In this document: piece by piece, positions 9,487 through 19,875 of the stretch
Layout: every line of letters starts with the position of its first letter
How positions within the stretch are numbered: the stretch's first letter is position 1
Source of the DNA: Arthrinium phaeospermum
Taxonomy: Eukaryota; Ascomycota; Sordariomycetes; Amphisphaeriales; Apiosporaceae
DNA length: 64,000 bases
Assembly (NCBI GenBank): GCA_006503535.1
Contig: QYRS01000001.1
Coordinates: 558,001 to 622,000, forward strand
Reading direction: 5' to 3'
Program-made: the position numbers and the translations under genes
The notes under the pieces: model-generated
What the model was told of the DNA's origin: nothing
The model's input: the letters and a program-made list of their open reading frames with translations, nothing else
The model's database searches: none

Positions 9487-11205
9487 ATGTCACCCACGAC
9501 TGCCGCCTACAGAACAACAGCAGACGTCTTGGAACCAACATCGGAGAACAACATGGCCGATAGCCTTACACACCAGCAAATTGATGAAGACACGTTCAGC
9601 GATGTTCAGCTGAACCTGACAGATCTGGATCTGGGAGTGTGTATTCGCGAAGACAAGTATGCAAAGGTATACAGCGTTGTACCGTCGGAATGGGCATCGG
9701 CGCAATGGGAAGCACATGTGTTTGAAATGCGCGGCAAGAAAGTACGGTTCTTCGAAAGAATGGTCTGGCCCAAGATGAGAACTTCCAGCAACTACAAGGC
9801 TGATTTTACACGTGCCTCGACACGCATCTTCATTTATCGGATACCTGAGGATGTCGGACCGACCAAACCAAGCCAGACGAAGACTAAGACGCAAAGGGTG
9901 GACGTGCCGAAGGTGAAAATCGACTTCCCTGATGCAGAAGAGTCAGGCGGCGATGAGTCGACCAATCCACTGAAGAAAGCGCTACCAGACCCAGTCGCAT
10001 TTGTCAAGCACCTGTTCATTTGCTACTGCGTTCGTATGAGCGAGCCCACACCAAGATTCAAAGGCAAGCAAGTGAATACCGATTTGCCAATTCCAGCACA
10101 ACCAAGCGGTGCCCCAGGCGTCGACTTTGAGAAGCTGTGGGAGGATGTGAAGCGTGATGCGAATGACCTTGTTGATGAGCGGCAGGGCAATGCCACGATG
10201 CCTGCCAAACATGACGATCAAAAGTCTTCTCTGGCAGGCACGAGTGGGTGTAAGAGATCGCATGGAAGATCTATTAGAGCTCTCCCTCAGGATCGGGATC
10301 TGGAAATGATTCTGAACCTCGGAAGGATGATAAGGGCAGAACCCATTCACCATTTCCCTGACGGTTGTTGGCAAGCTGGTCCCAGCTTCTTTTACAAGCA
10401 CCTGTGTTTACCGACAAGCCAACCCGAGGGCTCAACATTCGAGGAGCTTGCCGTGAAGCAGAATGACTGGACAGACCGGTTGACCCGAGTGATCGAGCGC
10501 GTCCCAGCGATCCTGAAGAAATTGACGAAACAGCGGGTGTTGATTTGGAAATCGGCTATTCCCAGAGTCATGGAGGTCCTTGGTGATGCGGGAGACAACA
10601 ATGACATGGGGAGCCACAAGACTGAAATCGACAGTAGATGGCCGAACATACTGCGGTGGATGGCTGAGTATGGATTTGAGGGGTTCGACTCAGACGCCGT
10701 ACAAGCATTAACTCAGAGCCTCTCCTTTGGGTATGCCCCAAAGACGGCCTCGTGGTTGCTCAGGATTCAAAGCCATACAGGAATGCACAATTGGGCGTCC
10801 GCCGAATTGGAAGACGGAGTGGAAGATTTCAACGCACCAGATCCCGTGCTGATGCAGATGCTTCGAGTGCATACACGGCGGGAGCTGGTAATCGGTATGC
10901 TACCCCTCTTGGAGAGAATGAGATGGGTATCAGGGGTGACGACGAAGTACTGGAAGTACCTTGCCGCCTACAACGAGTTCCAGGTCATGATTTCTAAGGA
11001 TGCAGGGCTCCATCGTCCAAGTTGGGAGAACACTTCTGGGTTACTTGCTGTACCCAACCCGTGCCTCGATCCATACCATGGCGAAATCGCCGATTCCACC
11101 CCAGGAAACAGTGATGGTGAAGTTTCAACCGAAGACACGGTAGAGCTGAAGCCGGAAGTGAAGCTTCCACCTATGAGCGAAGCAATGGATAGCGGAGGCA
11201 ATTGA
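9487..11205 (+). CDS. 572-residue protein of unknown function
   Basis: A single uninterrupted exon starts with the ATG at 9487. The N-terminal 50 residues are acidic and polar. Residues about 50-120 contain VYSVVPSEWASAQWEAHVFE and FERMVWPKMR. A disordered, Lys/Pro/Ser-rich linker follows (about residues 120-265). From about residue 270 to 510 the sequence is predicted mainly alpha-helical, with regular Leu/Trp spacing. The C-terminus is acidic. There is no signal peptide and no membrane segment. I do not recognise the family. The length and intact frame argue for a real, expressed gene, and the next annotated gene is 0.9 kb away on the other strand. Confidence 0.7.
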   Translation: MSPTTAAYRTTADVLEPTSENNMADSLTHQQIDEDTFSDVQLNLTDLDLGVCIREDKYAKVYSVVPSEWASAQWEAHVFEMRGKKVRFFERMVWPKMRTSSNYKADFTRASTRIFIYRIPEDVGPTKPSQTKTKTQRVDVPKVKIDFPDAEESGGDESTNPLKKALPDPVAFVKHLFICYCVRMSEPTPRFKGKQVNTDLPIPAQPSGAPGVDFEKLWEDVKRDANDLVDERQGNATMPAKHDDQKSSLAGTSGCKRSHGRSIRALPQDRDLEMILNLGRMIRAEPIHHFPDGCWQAGPSFFYKHLCLPTSQPEGSTFEELAVKQNDWTDRLTRVIERVPAILKKLTKQRVLIWKSAIPRVMEVLGDAGDNNDMGSHKTEIDSRWPNILRWMAEYGFEGFDSDAVQALTQSLSFGYAPKTASWLLRIQSHTGMHNWASAELEDGVEDFNAPDPVLMQMLRVHTRRELVIGMLPLLERMRWVSGVTTKYWKYLAAYNEFQVMISKDAGLHRPSWENTSGLLAVPNPCLDPYHGEIADSTPGNSDGEVSTEDTVELKPEVKLPPMSEAMDSGGN

Positions 11206-12139
11206 AGATAAATTTGAATATCGTGATATTTTCTTGAGTTGGATACAATTATAGGCTAGTATTTCCCCGAAATGAACTGGGATCTATGCAACTATCAACG
11301 TGAACCGCCCAAGGCCTGACATACTCGATCTTTCGAGGATTCGCTTTTCCACGCACGCCCGATAGAATTACGAGCCCAGACCTGCCACATAAGCTGAAAT
11401 TGCACGCACGAATCTTATTTGAAGTCAACCAAATGGTGCCGCGACTTGTACAGACTCATACAAAGGATATTATAATGATTGATCAACGATAGCATGATGT
11501 GTGGCATGCGAGACAGTACAAAGTGTGTCGGGAAGAGTATGTGGGGTTGAGACGGTGGCCGCAACACCGCCATTGACAGGCGGGGGCTTACAAGCCCCTT
11601 TAGCGGCTGCAACCGCTGGTCGCATTCGCCTCTCATGCTAACGTGCAGTAGTATTACGCTAGATTCCGACACAGAGGGTAACAGAACCAGGAATATCACA
11701 ATATGCATACATAGTTTCCAGGTTTTACTCGATGCGAAACTTGAGAGTTGGGCTTTGGACCAATTTCTTGATACGGAGGTTCAAGGCACTGATCCCGTGA
11801 GAAACTAGATGAGACTTCGGGTCAGACAAGGTGCTGTGAAGTCCAGTTTGGTGATCGACTGTAGTAACTGTTAAGTTGAGTAAGACACTATTTCCCAGAC
11901 TGACTGTTTTGCCACACATGACAAGAATATTGGTGCATTATGGGTTTATCTGGTATGAGATACGCTTTCAAGAAGACGCAACCACAGCAGCTGGTGCGCC
12001 TGCCCTTCTCATCAATGCATTAGAGTCTGCTACAAGATATATTTAGGTTGAACAACATCAAGGAATGGTATACAGCTAGGGGGTTATTACACTTGTTCCG
12101 ACTTTTCTCATTCGTAAAAGTTATGAGATAATATTAGGT
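11206..12139. other. intergenic region between convergent genes
   Basis: About 0.9 kb lies between the ends of two convergent genes and should hold both 3' ends. I see no reading frame, repeat or RNA gene I can support. Confidence 0.4.
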
Positions 12140-13048
12140 CTATTTCCTGAACTTCGAGAACAACCTTGCCCGTATTCCCCCACAGAAAACGCGTTTCTTC
12201 TCCCCTTTTCCCCCTTGCTGCCCCTGTGATGGGGCGACCTTGGCAGACGGTCCAGCCATCTCCTCGAGCATCTGACCCCGGTAGATCATGCCCTCCACCC
12301 CACGCGCATCCGGCCCCATCTTCGGGGCCCCCGCCTTCTTCAGCCGCGCCTCCCCGTCTCCTCCGGTCCCTGCCCCTGCCCCTGCCCCTGCCCCTTTGAC
12401 ATCGGGTTTCGCCAGCTCCTCCTCGATCTTTTCGACCAGCGCCCCGACGTCCATGTCCTGCCCCGCGCCCAGGAACGCGGTCACCTCGTCGTCGCCCCCG
12501 TTGAGCTCGGCGGCGTCGGTGAGCGCGACGACGACCTCGTAGACGTCGTCGGCCAGCCGCCCGAAGTCGAAGTCGATCCTGCGGCCCAGCTCGGCGGCGG
12601 CGCGGTCCCAGAGGCACGAGAGCATCGCCAGCTGCTCCTCGTAAAGGAGGGGGTGCTGGATGAAGAGGGCGATGAGGGCCGTCGCCATGTAGGCGCGGAG
12701 GGCGCGGGTGGCCTTGGTGTGGCGCGCCAGCTCGGCGGTCGTCATCGTATTGGTGATGGCTTTGCTGATACTCCCAACACTTTTACCATCGCCGAGGAGG
12801 ATGTCGTCGTTTCCCCACTCGGGCAGGAGGTAGAACCGCTTCAGGGTCTCGGGCCAGCGGCAGGCGTAGCAGGGCTGTTGGTCTGTGAGGATAATGCCTT
12901 CCTCTACCGTGGCGCCTTTCTTGACGTAGATGGACTCCAGGTAGGCGGCGCCTTTGGGGGCGACCTTCCACAGCCGGTAGTGGCCGCATGGGAAGTTGAG
13001 GAGGATTCGGGTGGTGCCCGTTGGTTCCTGCTTCTGGTGGTGCGCCAT
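12140..13048 (-). CDS. CGH/CxxC protein of unknown function
   Basis: An intact 302-codon single exon starts at the ATG at 13046-13048. Near the N-terminus it has FPCGHYRLW, followed about 45 residues later by QPCYACRW. This gives a Cys-x-His ... Cys-x2-Cys arrangement that could bind one zinc ion. The middle (about residues 105-205) is helical. A Gly-Ala repeat (GAGAGAGAG) follows, encoded by four TGCCCC-type hexamers at 12371-12394, and then a basic C-terminus. The protein at 34477-35303 has the same module twice, so the two are probably distant relatives. I know no function; protein binding or regulation is only a guess. Confidence 0.65.
   Translation of the reverse strand: MAHHQKQEPTGTTRILLNFPCGHYRLWKVAPKGAAYLESIYVKKGATVEEGIILTDQQPCYACRWPETLKRFYLLPEWGNDDILLGDGKSVGSISKAITNTMTTAELARHTKATRALRAYMATALIALFIQHPLLYEEQLAMLSCLWDRAAAELGRRIDFDFGRLADDVYEVVVALTDAAELNGGDDEVTAFLGAGQDMDVGALVEKIEEELAKPDVKGAGAGAGAGTGGDGEARLKKAGAPKMGPDARGVEGMIYRGQMLEEMAGPSAKVAPSQGQQGGKGEKKRVFCGGIRARLFSKFRK
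12371..12394 (+). repeat. hexanucleotide microsatellite (TGCCCC)4
   Basis: Four exact TGCCCC units lie inside the 302-residue gene and encode an alternating Gly-Ala tract on the minus strand. Because the unit is six bases, length changes would keep the frame. Confidence 0.85.
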
Positions 13049-13869
13049 TGTGGTTGGTATGATGGTCTTGTTCGATGTAAGGGGGTTGTGTCTATGATGT
13101 AACGTTGAGTAAGACTTCTTAAATTAGTACAACGAGATGGATTTCTACACTGGTTGAGGAACCTCGGGCCACTTTATTCCAAAAAGGGTGACCAAACCCA
13201 TTGTTCTCCTGACTTTCAGGGATTGCCGCAAGGGATACAAAGGCGTTTTATGTACATGCACCCCTTTGTGTTCATTGTTACTCTGCATGACAATATCTGC
13301 GTGGAATACGGTCCGTGATCCTTTCACGCTCAGGCAGAGATTTGCCAGAACAAAGTACTTTTGCATTGTAATAATACGGGTTTAGTAAGTGGACGATCAG
13401 TTTGCCAGTCAGGTACATGGCCCCTGTGAATCGCCTTTCATCCATAGGTATATGGATGTCAGACCGGGTTTTGGTACGAGCTATGTCAATCTAAACAGAT
13501 TCCTGCGATACCATATTTCAGTTTTAGGGATTGGGTAAGTAGAGTTTGACGGGATTGAAGAGAGGAACCTTCAGAAAAGTGCAACAGCTATATCACCGAG
13601 GGAGCACTGCAAAAGCACTCCTTGGGTGTGCCTTCAGCATGCCTTGAGCTCTAATGGTACGAATAAAATATGCGTCACAAGTTTTATAGCACGGGTTAGG
13701 CAAGTAAGTTCTGACAAATAACACGGTTCATGTTTCTCTTTTAAAGTATCGTTGTTCTTCCCATCTATTCTATACTATTCCGTCTACACGGCACGCTATA
13801 CTGACACATTCTGGGCTTTGATCAAAGAAGAATGCCATCGTGCGCCCTACTACTGATACATCGCTGGTC
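13049..13869. other. intergenic region
   Basis: This gap spans the promoter side of the 302-residue gene and the 3' side of the F-box gene. Short frames are present but have no supporting motif. It is locally AT-rich near 13670-13860. Confidence 0.4.
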
Positions 13870-15645
13870 TTAAATCCCAGTAGAACTCCCGCCCCCCTGC
13901 TGGCCCATCCTCTTCCCTGCTCGGTCCGAACAGGAGTCTCCCCCGCTCCTGCCCGAAATCTCGTCTAGGCGCTCGCGGCCCACCACTTCCTCCATGTAAG
14001 ACTCTAGAACCTCACACCACCCCGAGGGGGTCCTATACTTGGAGAACCCATTCCGGACGAGGTCCAGCAGCAGATTGTTGAGTGCCTTCCTGCGGCCCTC
14101 GGGCGTGGCGAGCTGGCGCGGATCGCACGCGAGATGCGCGTTCGCCGGATACAACAAGGCGAAGAAGTCGTGATGGGCTGTCGTGCATCCACGCTCCTTA
14201 CTAAAGAGACCGTTGTACCGGCAATACGCGACCCTGCGCAGGGCGGCGCGCACGTCCCGGTGGTCGGTGAGGCCCTCGGCCATCTGGCGCCGCAGCAGCC
14301 AGATGGCGTCCGCCGGCCGTGTGCTGGCGGCCCCGACCAGCAGACCTGCGTCCTCTTCTCGGTCGGGGTCCTGCCGCAGGGTCGCGCCCGCCCGCAGGAG
14401 CAAGTCGAAGACTTCGCCGTGGAAGTGGAGCGGATCGTGACGAGGTGGGCGCCATTGCCCAGTCCGGCCTACTTCGCGTTCTAGGAAGGTGGCCGTGCGC
14501 AAGGCCCGGTTCAGGGCCCCGCGATACTCGTCCGGGCTGAGCCTCGACTCGAAGTGTTTGAGCATGGCGGTGACCAGTCGCAGCCGGTTGTGCAGGACCG
14601 CCATGTCCAGGTCCTTCAGCCCGAGGCTGTACGGCCCGTCGGAGAAGCCGAGGTTGTGCTCGATCAACCAGATACATGCATCCTCGGGATAAACCAGCAT
14701 CTTGTTGTTTCCCATCCCGTTCCGAATCCGTAACCAGGTCCATAGATCTGCGTGATGTACCAGGCCGCCGTCGGGATGCGGAGGCAAGCGCAGGAAGGGG
14801 CCGGGGCCGTCATCGTGGCGAAGGCGATGGATACCATGGGCCCATCCATCATCGCCATACACGGATAAACAGCTCTTGACCAGATTGATGTTTACACCTT
14901 TCTTCTGCAGAAGTTCCAGAACATCGACACGGTTATGGTACGCAGCCAGGTAGACCGGGTAGTCCTCTGCGTAATACATGGACTCGGGCAACGCATATCG
15001 CTCTTCCTCGTGGGGGATGGACTCGGGCAGCCTGTCCAGCAAGCCATGTTTCAATCCCTGAATAGCGGCAGGGTATATCTTCAGGTAAGTGTCAAATACC
15101 TCTTCGAGCATCGTCATGTCTTTGCACCACCTGACGGCTCTGTAGAGGAGGGTGCGTCCCCGTCTCCGTTGAGAGTCGGGAAGCGGCGGGAATCCCTCGA
15201 TATCCTCATTCACCATGTCCCAGCGCGCAGGGTGGGTGAAGCAGAGCATCCGGGGCCCCCATCTGTCGACGCATTGGCTCATGAACTGGAAGAACCCCTT
15301 GTCCTCCCCTTCCTGGCCGCCGTCCTCGGCACGAGCAGCGGCTTCCCTTTCCACCCGAGCTTCGTCCCGAGCAAACTCGATGACCACCGATTCGGCCCGG
15401 CCATTCTTCAAGTCCTGCCTGGGGAGGGGGGGCAGGCCGAGGGTCCAGGGGACCCGCTCTAGCCGTAACCGCGCTTCGTCAAAGTCGCGCTCCTCGGCGA
15501 CGTCCTGCTCGTAGAAGACCGTGCGGCCAAACACTTTATACAGCCTTTGGCAGACGTGGCCGAAGGCGTGGCGGTCCCGCCGGGTGATGAAGTGGTCTTG
15601 CACCATGAGCAGAAGCTCGTCCGGCAGGTCGAGGAGACTTGGCAT
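13870..15645 (-). CDS. F-box protein with ankyrin-like repeats
   Basis: A single 591-codon exon. The first 45 residues, MPSLLDLPDELLLMVQDHF and the following RRDRHAFGHVCQRLYKV, match the F-box pattern (L-P-x-E-L/I-L-x-x-I ... L-x-x-V-C-x-x-L). F-boxes bind Skp1 in SCF ubiquitin ligases. Further on are ankyrin-like helix pairs: PVYLAAYHNRVDVLELLQKK followed by GVNINLV, and DMAVLHNRLRLVTAMLKHFE. A later segment (GEVFDLLLRAGATL) resembles another unit. The ankyrin part would recruit substrates. The C-terminus is Ser/Gly-rich and disordered. Many fungal genomes carry large, variable sets of such genes. The specific substrate is unknown. Confidence 0.75.
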   Translation of the reverse strand: MPSLLDLPDELLLMVQDHFITRRDRHAFGHVCQRLYKVFGRTVFYEQDVAEERDFDEARLRLERVPWTLGLPPLPRQDLKNGRAESVVIEFARDEARVEREAAARAEDGGQEGEDKGFFQFMSQCVDRWGPRMLCFTHPARWDMVNEDIEGFPPLPDSQRRRGRTLLYRAVRWCKDMTMLEEVFDTYLKIYPAAIQGLKHGLLDRLPESIPHEEERYALPESMYYAEDYPVYLAAYHNRVDVLELLQKKGVNINLVKSCLSVYGDDGWAHGIHRLRHDDGPGPFLRLPPHPDGGLVHHADLWTWLRIRNGMGNNKMLVYPEDACIWLIEHNLGFSDGPYSLGLKDLDMAVLHNRLRLVTAMLKHFESRLSPDEYRGALNRALRTATFLEREVGRTGQWRPPRHDPLHFHGEVFDLLLRAGATLRQDPDREEDAGLLVGAASTRPADAIWLLRRQMAEGLTDHRDVRAALRRVAYCRYNGLFSKERGCTTAHHDFFALLYPANAHLACDPRQLATPEGRRKALNNLLLDLVRNGFSKYRTPSGWCEVLESYMEEVVGRERLDEISGRSGGDSCSDRAGKRMGQQGGGSSTGI

Positions 15646-15986
15646 GATGACAGCGATTTGTTGGACTTTGCTCGTGATTCTGTGTTTTTACGTTCTGGGA
15701 TGGGTCGAATGAGTTGCGGTGTTGCTTTTAGATTTGGTGAGAATCTACCACCTATCCGGGCCAGCGACGTGTGTCTTATATGTACTTGAGACGGGACGGC
15801 GTCCCTTTGCCTGATAGTTACATTGTACACGAACGAGAATAGGGGTCAGCCGTTTCTTTGTGGACCCTTTGTAGTTATTATTGTTGGACTTTACTCCATG
15901 CTTGCTGAACAATAGTCGCAGGAAAATTTGAAAGGAGCCATTATTTGGTCTGCTTGATCCAACCATTCCAGGATACTTCAATTCGA
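15646..15986. other. short intergenic region between F-box and HET genes
   Basis: The 341 bases should contain the F-box gene promoter and the 3' end of the HET gene, both on the minus strand. I see no other feature. Confidence 0.4.
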
Positions 15987-18026
15987 TCAACCTAAAATTA
16001 TCTCCTTCTTGTATGTCGTAATCATAGCCCAGTCATCCTTATGTATGGTCGCTAGCCCTCGCCTATACGCGATGCCGCCATCCCACCCTATCAGCATGAG
16101 ATTATAGCTTTCGATGTGCTTGCATCCCGGAACATGTCGAATGTTTCCACAGTCCAGCTCATCCGTGTCCCGTACGCAAATAGCGTCTTGCAGTCCTTGA
16201 GCATTAGACGAAAGCAGAACGAACTCGCCATATTGCTCTTCATCCCCATCGAAGACCGTGTCAGGTACAAAGATCATGCCCATGTCCTCCCCTGACGTAT
16301 GTAGCATGCTGGCCTTGACCCAGAACGGCCACAACTCCTCAACCGCGTCACTTTCGGGGTCTCTCGTTGTCCTCAGGCGTATCTTTGCCGTTTTGGCAGT
16401 GCATTGCAAAAGACCGTACTCCACTATACTCTCAGAACTTTTCGCGAGGCGGGTTCCGTCGTTCTCGGCGATGAGTGGCTTCTTCCATTGCACTTCGGAG
16501 ACAACCGAGTCGCCACACGGGTCTTTGAATTTTACACCGCCGTAGCTGGAAAGCCAAGACCAAGACGGGAACTCGATGCGGCCCTCAGGGGCTCCGAGGG
16601 TCAAATTATGCTGAGTGTCGCGCACATGGACATTTGGACATGTACCAATGTCAGACCAGAGGAGCGTCGCGTCCAATCGTTCGTACGGAAGTCCCCATAT
16701 GAAGCCGCTTTGGAAACGGGCAGTGTGTAGCTCGAGGATTCCCATGAAAGCCCACAAAATGTCTCCTTCCTCTTTGAACTGTCTCCTTGAGAACTGACTA
16801 ACATGGTAGCAGTAGGCCCGCGTGCGGCAAAAGCGAATCTCATCCGGGCGAATAATATCGTTGGTATCCACTGCCCGCTCCAAGCTTGCATCTTCTTTCG
16901 TTGTTTGTGTTCCGCAACTATAGTATATCTGGCGCTCCGTAAAGACCAGGATGCGTCGAGCGAGTGTCATCTCCTGAAAGGTCCATCCTCGACTATCCCA
17001 TGTAGTTCGCTTCAGAGCCTCGTCGAGAGATGGGCGCACTGCAGTGAATCGGATTCCCTTGATGGTTTCTGTTGGCTGCCGCTCTCGACTCACTGCATCT
17101 CGCATTCCCGGCAACCCGGCGTAGGCATCATTCCCCGCTGCAGCCACAATAACCAGATACGCCTGCCGGTATATGTGGCCCATGATTGGAAGCTGTTCAA
17201 GTTTGTCGTTTGCGTCATCTTGTAGGATGCAAAGACTGTCGACCCAGAGGTACCGCTCGCCTAGATTCTGGACAAGTTGAATCGCATCTGAGATGGTCCG
17301 TGGGATCGGGGCGTTCAATAGACCCTTGGGCGACGAGTATCGTGAAAGGGTGTTCTGGAACAGCATCGGTGCGGTAGAGGACCCCCAAACATAAGACAAA
17401 GCTATGTATCGTTGATCCAGAGAGCCTTCGACAACTCTTTGCTGGTCGACATCGATCAGGCGAACCGGGTTGCTGTGGACGGGTGTTGGCTGGCAAAACG
17501 TGTGCCCGTCATCACAAGATTCTAACCACTGTCTGATCAATTCCATGTTGGCTTTCGGGGCGACTCTGTCATCCCAAGCTTCATGTTGAGGGCGCATGCA
17601 TCTAACAACCGTCCCAACCCGTCTACTCTCGTCCCTTCTGTCGATTCTAATGACCCCCACCATCTGCGAAGAATGGTTGCATTCCATCGGTCTTTTGCCG
17701 TATCCTAGCAGAGCCACATCTTCAGGGCCGCTGACATTGCTGCTGTTGACCAGAATTCTCTCAATACTCAGACTTGTTGCGTCACTTTCCGCCTGGTCAG
17801 GCGACCAAGACATTCGGATGGCGGATAGAATCAGGCGACAACCAGGGCAGAATTGTTTTGCGCGGACATGCGACAAGAGGCCGATATGGAAACGGACGTC
17901 CTTGGTGACCGCCTGTCCAGGGCGGGTCAGATGAAGGAAATCGAATTTCTGGCAGACGCGGCAGAGCCCATCGATGTTATCAGACTTTGTCACGCGAGAC
18001 GCCTCTGTGAGATTTACGCACTCCAT
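15987..18026 (-). CDS. HET (heterokaryon incompatibility) domain protein
   Basis: A single 679-codon exon starts at the ATG 18024-18026. Two CxxC pairs lie at the N-terminus (LCRVC near residue 22, FCPGC near residue 60) and may bind a metal. The HET domain (PF06985) is clear: YIALSYVWG near residues 207-215, then ISDAIQLVQNLGERYLWVDS with LCILQDD near 245-271, a region with IYRQAYLVIVAAAG near 285-298, and WDSRGWTFQE near 343-352. HET domains trigger programmed cell death after fusion of unlike hyphae or in related self/non-self responses. The gene is intact, unlike many HET copies. No NACHT or WD40 partner domain is attached, and the C-terminal half is unrecognised. Confidence 0.9.
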   Translation of the reverse strand: MECVNLTEASRVTKSDNIDGLCRVCQKFDFLHLTRPGQAVTKDVRFHIGLLSHVRAKQFCPGCRLILSAIRMSWSPDQAESDATSLSIERILVNSSNVSGPEDVALLGYGKRPMECNHSSQMVGVIRIDRRDESRRVGTVVRCMRPQHEAWDDRVAPKANMELIRQWLESCDDGHTFCQPTPVHSNPVRLIDVDQQRVVEGSLDQRYIALSYVWGSSTAPMLFQNTLSRYSSPKGLLNAPIPRTISDAIQLVQNLGERYLWVDSLCILQDDANDKLEQLPIMGHIYRQAYLVIVAAAGNDAYAGLPGMRDAVSRERQPTETIKGIRFTAVRPSLDEALKRTTWDSRGWTFQEMTLARRILVFTERQIYYSCGTQTTKEDASLERAVDTNDIIRPDEIRFCRTRAYCYHVSQFSRRQFKEEGDILWAFMGILELHTARFQSGFIWGLPYERLDATLLWSDIGTCPNVHVRDTQHNLTLGAPEGRIEFPSWSWLSSYGGVKFKDPCGDSVVSEVQWKKPLIAENDGTRLAKSSESIVEYGLLQCTAKTAKIRLRTTRDPESDAVEELWPFWVKASMLHTSGEDMGMIFVPDTVFDGDEEQYGEFVLLSSNAQGLQDAICVRDTDELDCGNIRHVPGCKHIESYNLMLIGWDGGIAYRRGLATIHKDDWAMITTYKKEIILG

Positions 18027-18510
18027 CGCTATGGTGGCTCTCTACTTTGGAGACGAATTCGTGTAGATAGCATTAAGTGACCAGCAGACTCGACGGGTAT
18101 GCCCAAAGTAATCTTGAAATGCGGCTGGATGGTGGTGTTACACGACGGGGGGCAGTGAACTGGGGCTGAGGACGTTCGGCATACCAGTGGGGCTCCGAGA
18201 TACACTTATTTACTGATTAGGATCAGCTCAGCTTATTCACGTAGTACTTAGTCAAAGGAGAGGTTACTACAGTACAGAGAGAGACTGGCGAGCCGAGTTT
18301 CCTCTTGGATTCACCAGAAGGGGTGGTGCCCCCTATTATTCCACTAAAGACCATATGTATTGACTGGGGAGATTTCGAATATATTGCACTATCTACCATA
18401 TTATAGACCCATCACTTACCTTTTATACTTACCTTGGTTCTCTACTTTTACTGTCTTGCTACACCGTAAAGTTAGCAAACCGCACCAACAACGAGATTCT
18501 TACCTCATTT
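18027..18510. other. AT-rich intergenic region
   Basis: This 484-bp stretch upstream of the HET gene is AT-rich at 18330-18480. I see no gene or repeat in it. Confidence 0.4.
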
Positions 18511-19875
18511 CTACTTCCCAGGCGCCTCCTGGGATGTAGACTCCTGCTGCTGCTGTTGTTGCTTCATATACTCCTGTCGCTTCTTGCCAGCCACAGCCGG
18601 CAAGTTAGGTTGCCGCGGCTCATAGAACCGGCAGAAGAGCGTCTGCACGGGATCGACGAGAGCCGCGAGGTCGTCGGGGCCCCAGCGGCCCGAGTGGCAG
18701 TCGCGGATGGGCCAGGGGTTCGCCATGTCCGGCGTGTCGCCCGCGGGCACGGAGAAGATGGTGTTGGGGTACCGGACCGCCAGGAACGACATGACGAGCT
18801 CCTCGCGCCCGACGTAGAAGCCGTTGGCGCCCATGTCCTCGACGCTCTGCATGAAGCGCGCGGCGTAGTTTAGCATGCCGAGCGGGGAGCCCACGACGCT
18901 GCCGCCCAGGAAGTGCAGGGCCTCCCACGACTTCTCGGGCCGCAGGAAGGAACGGTGGTTGACGTCGACGGGCGGGCCGGGCTTGTCGGGGTCCGCCGGG
19001 TCCTCGCCCTCCTGCTGGTCGAGCTCGTACTCGCCGACGACGACGCCCGTGTCGCCCGCGAAGGCGGCCGAGCGCGCGACCTTGGCGTCGTCGATGAACT
19101 CGGCCGCCACCTGCTCGAAGCCCGGGTCCTTCTGGTCCACGACGATCCAGCCGGCGTCGTAGAACATGAAGGGGCCCTGGCCGCCGAAGGGCGCCCGCTG
19201 CACGCCGTCGAAGATGCAGTAGGCCTTGGAGTTGAAGGCGGCGCTCAGCCGGTCGACGTTGTAGCGCGGCACCGGGCCCTTGTCCTGGAAGCGGGCGAAG
19301 ATGCCGGGCTGGGTGCGCTTGAAGTTCTCGCGCTGGTGCAGGTTGTTGGGCACGTCCCACACCGACTCCCACGGCGTGATGACGTGCCAGTGCGGGTCGT
19401 TGGGGCGCATGGCCGTGACGGTCTCGCGCATGCGCTCGTTGGTGTACAAAAGCACCATTTCGCCCGTGTCGGCCAGCTTCTGCAACCGCCCCAGGTACTC
19501 GTCGAGGGGGCGGCCGCTCTGGCCGTCCGCGGAGTCGGGCTCCCAGCTGAAGGTGGTGATGATGGTCGGCGCCCCCGGGCGGATGGGCTCGGCGACGGAC
19601 GGGTGCTCCCGGTACTGGAGCGGCTCTGAGACCAGGTCGTTCTTGGACCCGCCGTCGAACCCTAGGAACATCTCCTTGTTCCACTCGGCGATCTGTCGGC
19701 TGCCCGGGACGCGGTGGGGCCGCATGTAGGAGCGCGCGTCCAACTTGGCCTGCTCGGGAAATGCGAGCACAGGCTGGTCTATCGGTGTGATGGGTAGGTC
19801 ATGGTCCATGAGAGCCCTCTCGCGCGGAGTGGGCGGCTGCGCCTCGGCGGCCGCGTCTCTCTTATAACTCGTCAT
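18511..19875 (-). CDS. HtrL/YibB-like protein
   Basis: The frame from the ATG at 19873-19875 encodes 454 residues. The core resembles the HtrL/YibB (WlaTC) family, known mostly from bacteria and some eukaryotes: a strand TIITTFSWEP, then RPLDEYLGRLQKLADTGEMV leading to LLYTNE, a central FMFYDAGW, and later HFLGGSVVGS with a distal EELVMSFLAVRYPNTIF. Related proteins are thought to be glycosyltransferase-like, but their reactions are not established. The C-terminus has a short polyglutamine run. The frame is open further upstream but without ATG, and a perfect splice-donor hexamer GTAAGT lies immediately 5' of this ATG, so the 5' structure is not certain. No signal peptide is visible. Confidence 0.5.
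   Translation of the reverse strand: MTSYKRDAAAEAQPPTPRERALMDHDLPITPIDQPVLAFPEQAKLDARSYMRPHRVPGSRQIAEWNKEMFLGFDGGSKNDLVSEPLQYREHPSVAEPIRPGAPTIITTFSWEPDSADGQSGRPLDEYLGRLQKLADTGEMVLLYTNERMRETVTAMRPNDPHWHVITPWESVWDVPNNLHQRENFKRTQPGIFARFQDKGPVPRYNVDRLSAAFNSKAYCIFDGVQRAPFGGQGPFMFYDAGWIVVDQKDPGFEQVAAEFIDDAKVARSAAFAGDTGVVVGEYELDQQEGEDPADPDKPGPPVDVNHRSFLRPEKSWEALHFLGGSVVGSPLGMLNYAARFMQSVEDMGANGFYVGREELVMSFLAVRYPNTIFSVPAGDTPDMANPWPIRDCHSGRWGPDDLAALVDPVQTLFCRFYEPRQPNLPAVAGKKRQEYMKQQQQQQESTSQEAPGK

Noticed and set aside
14134..14484. Plus-strand frames inside the F-box gene
   Set aside because: They are antisense shadows of a GC-rich coding region; the minus-strand frame has the F-box and is continuous for 591 codons.
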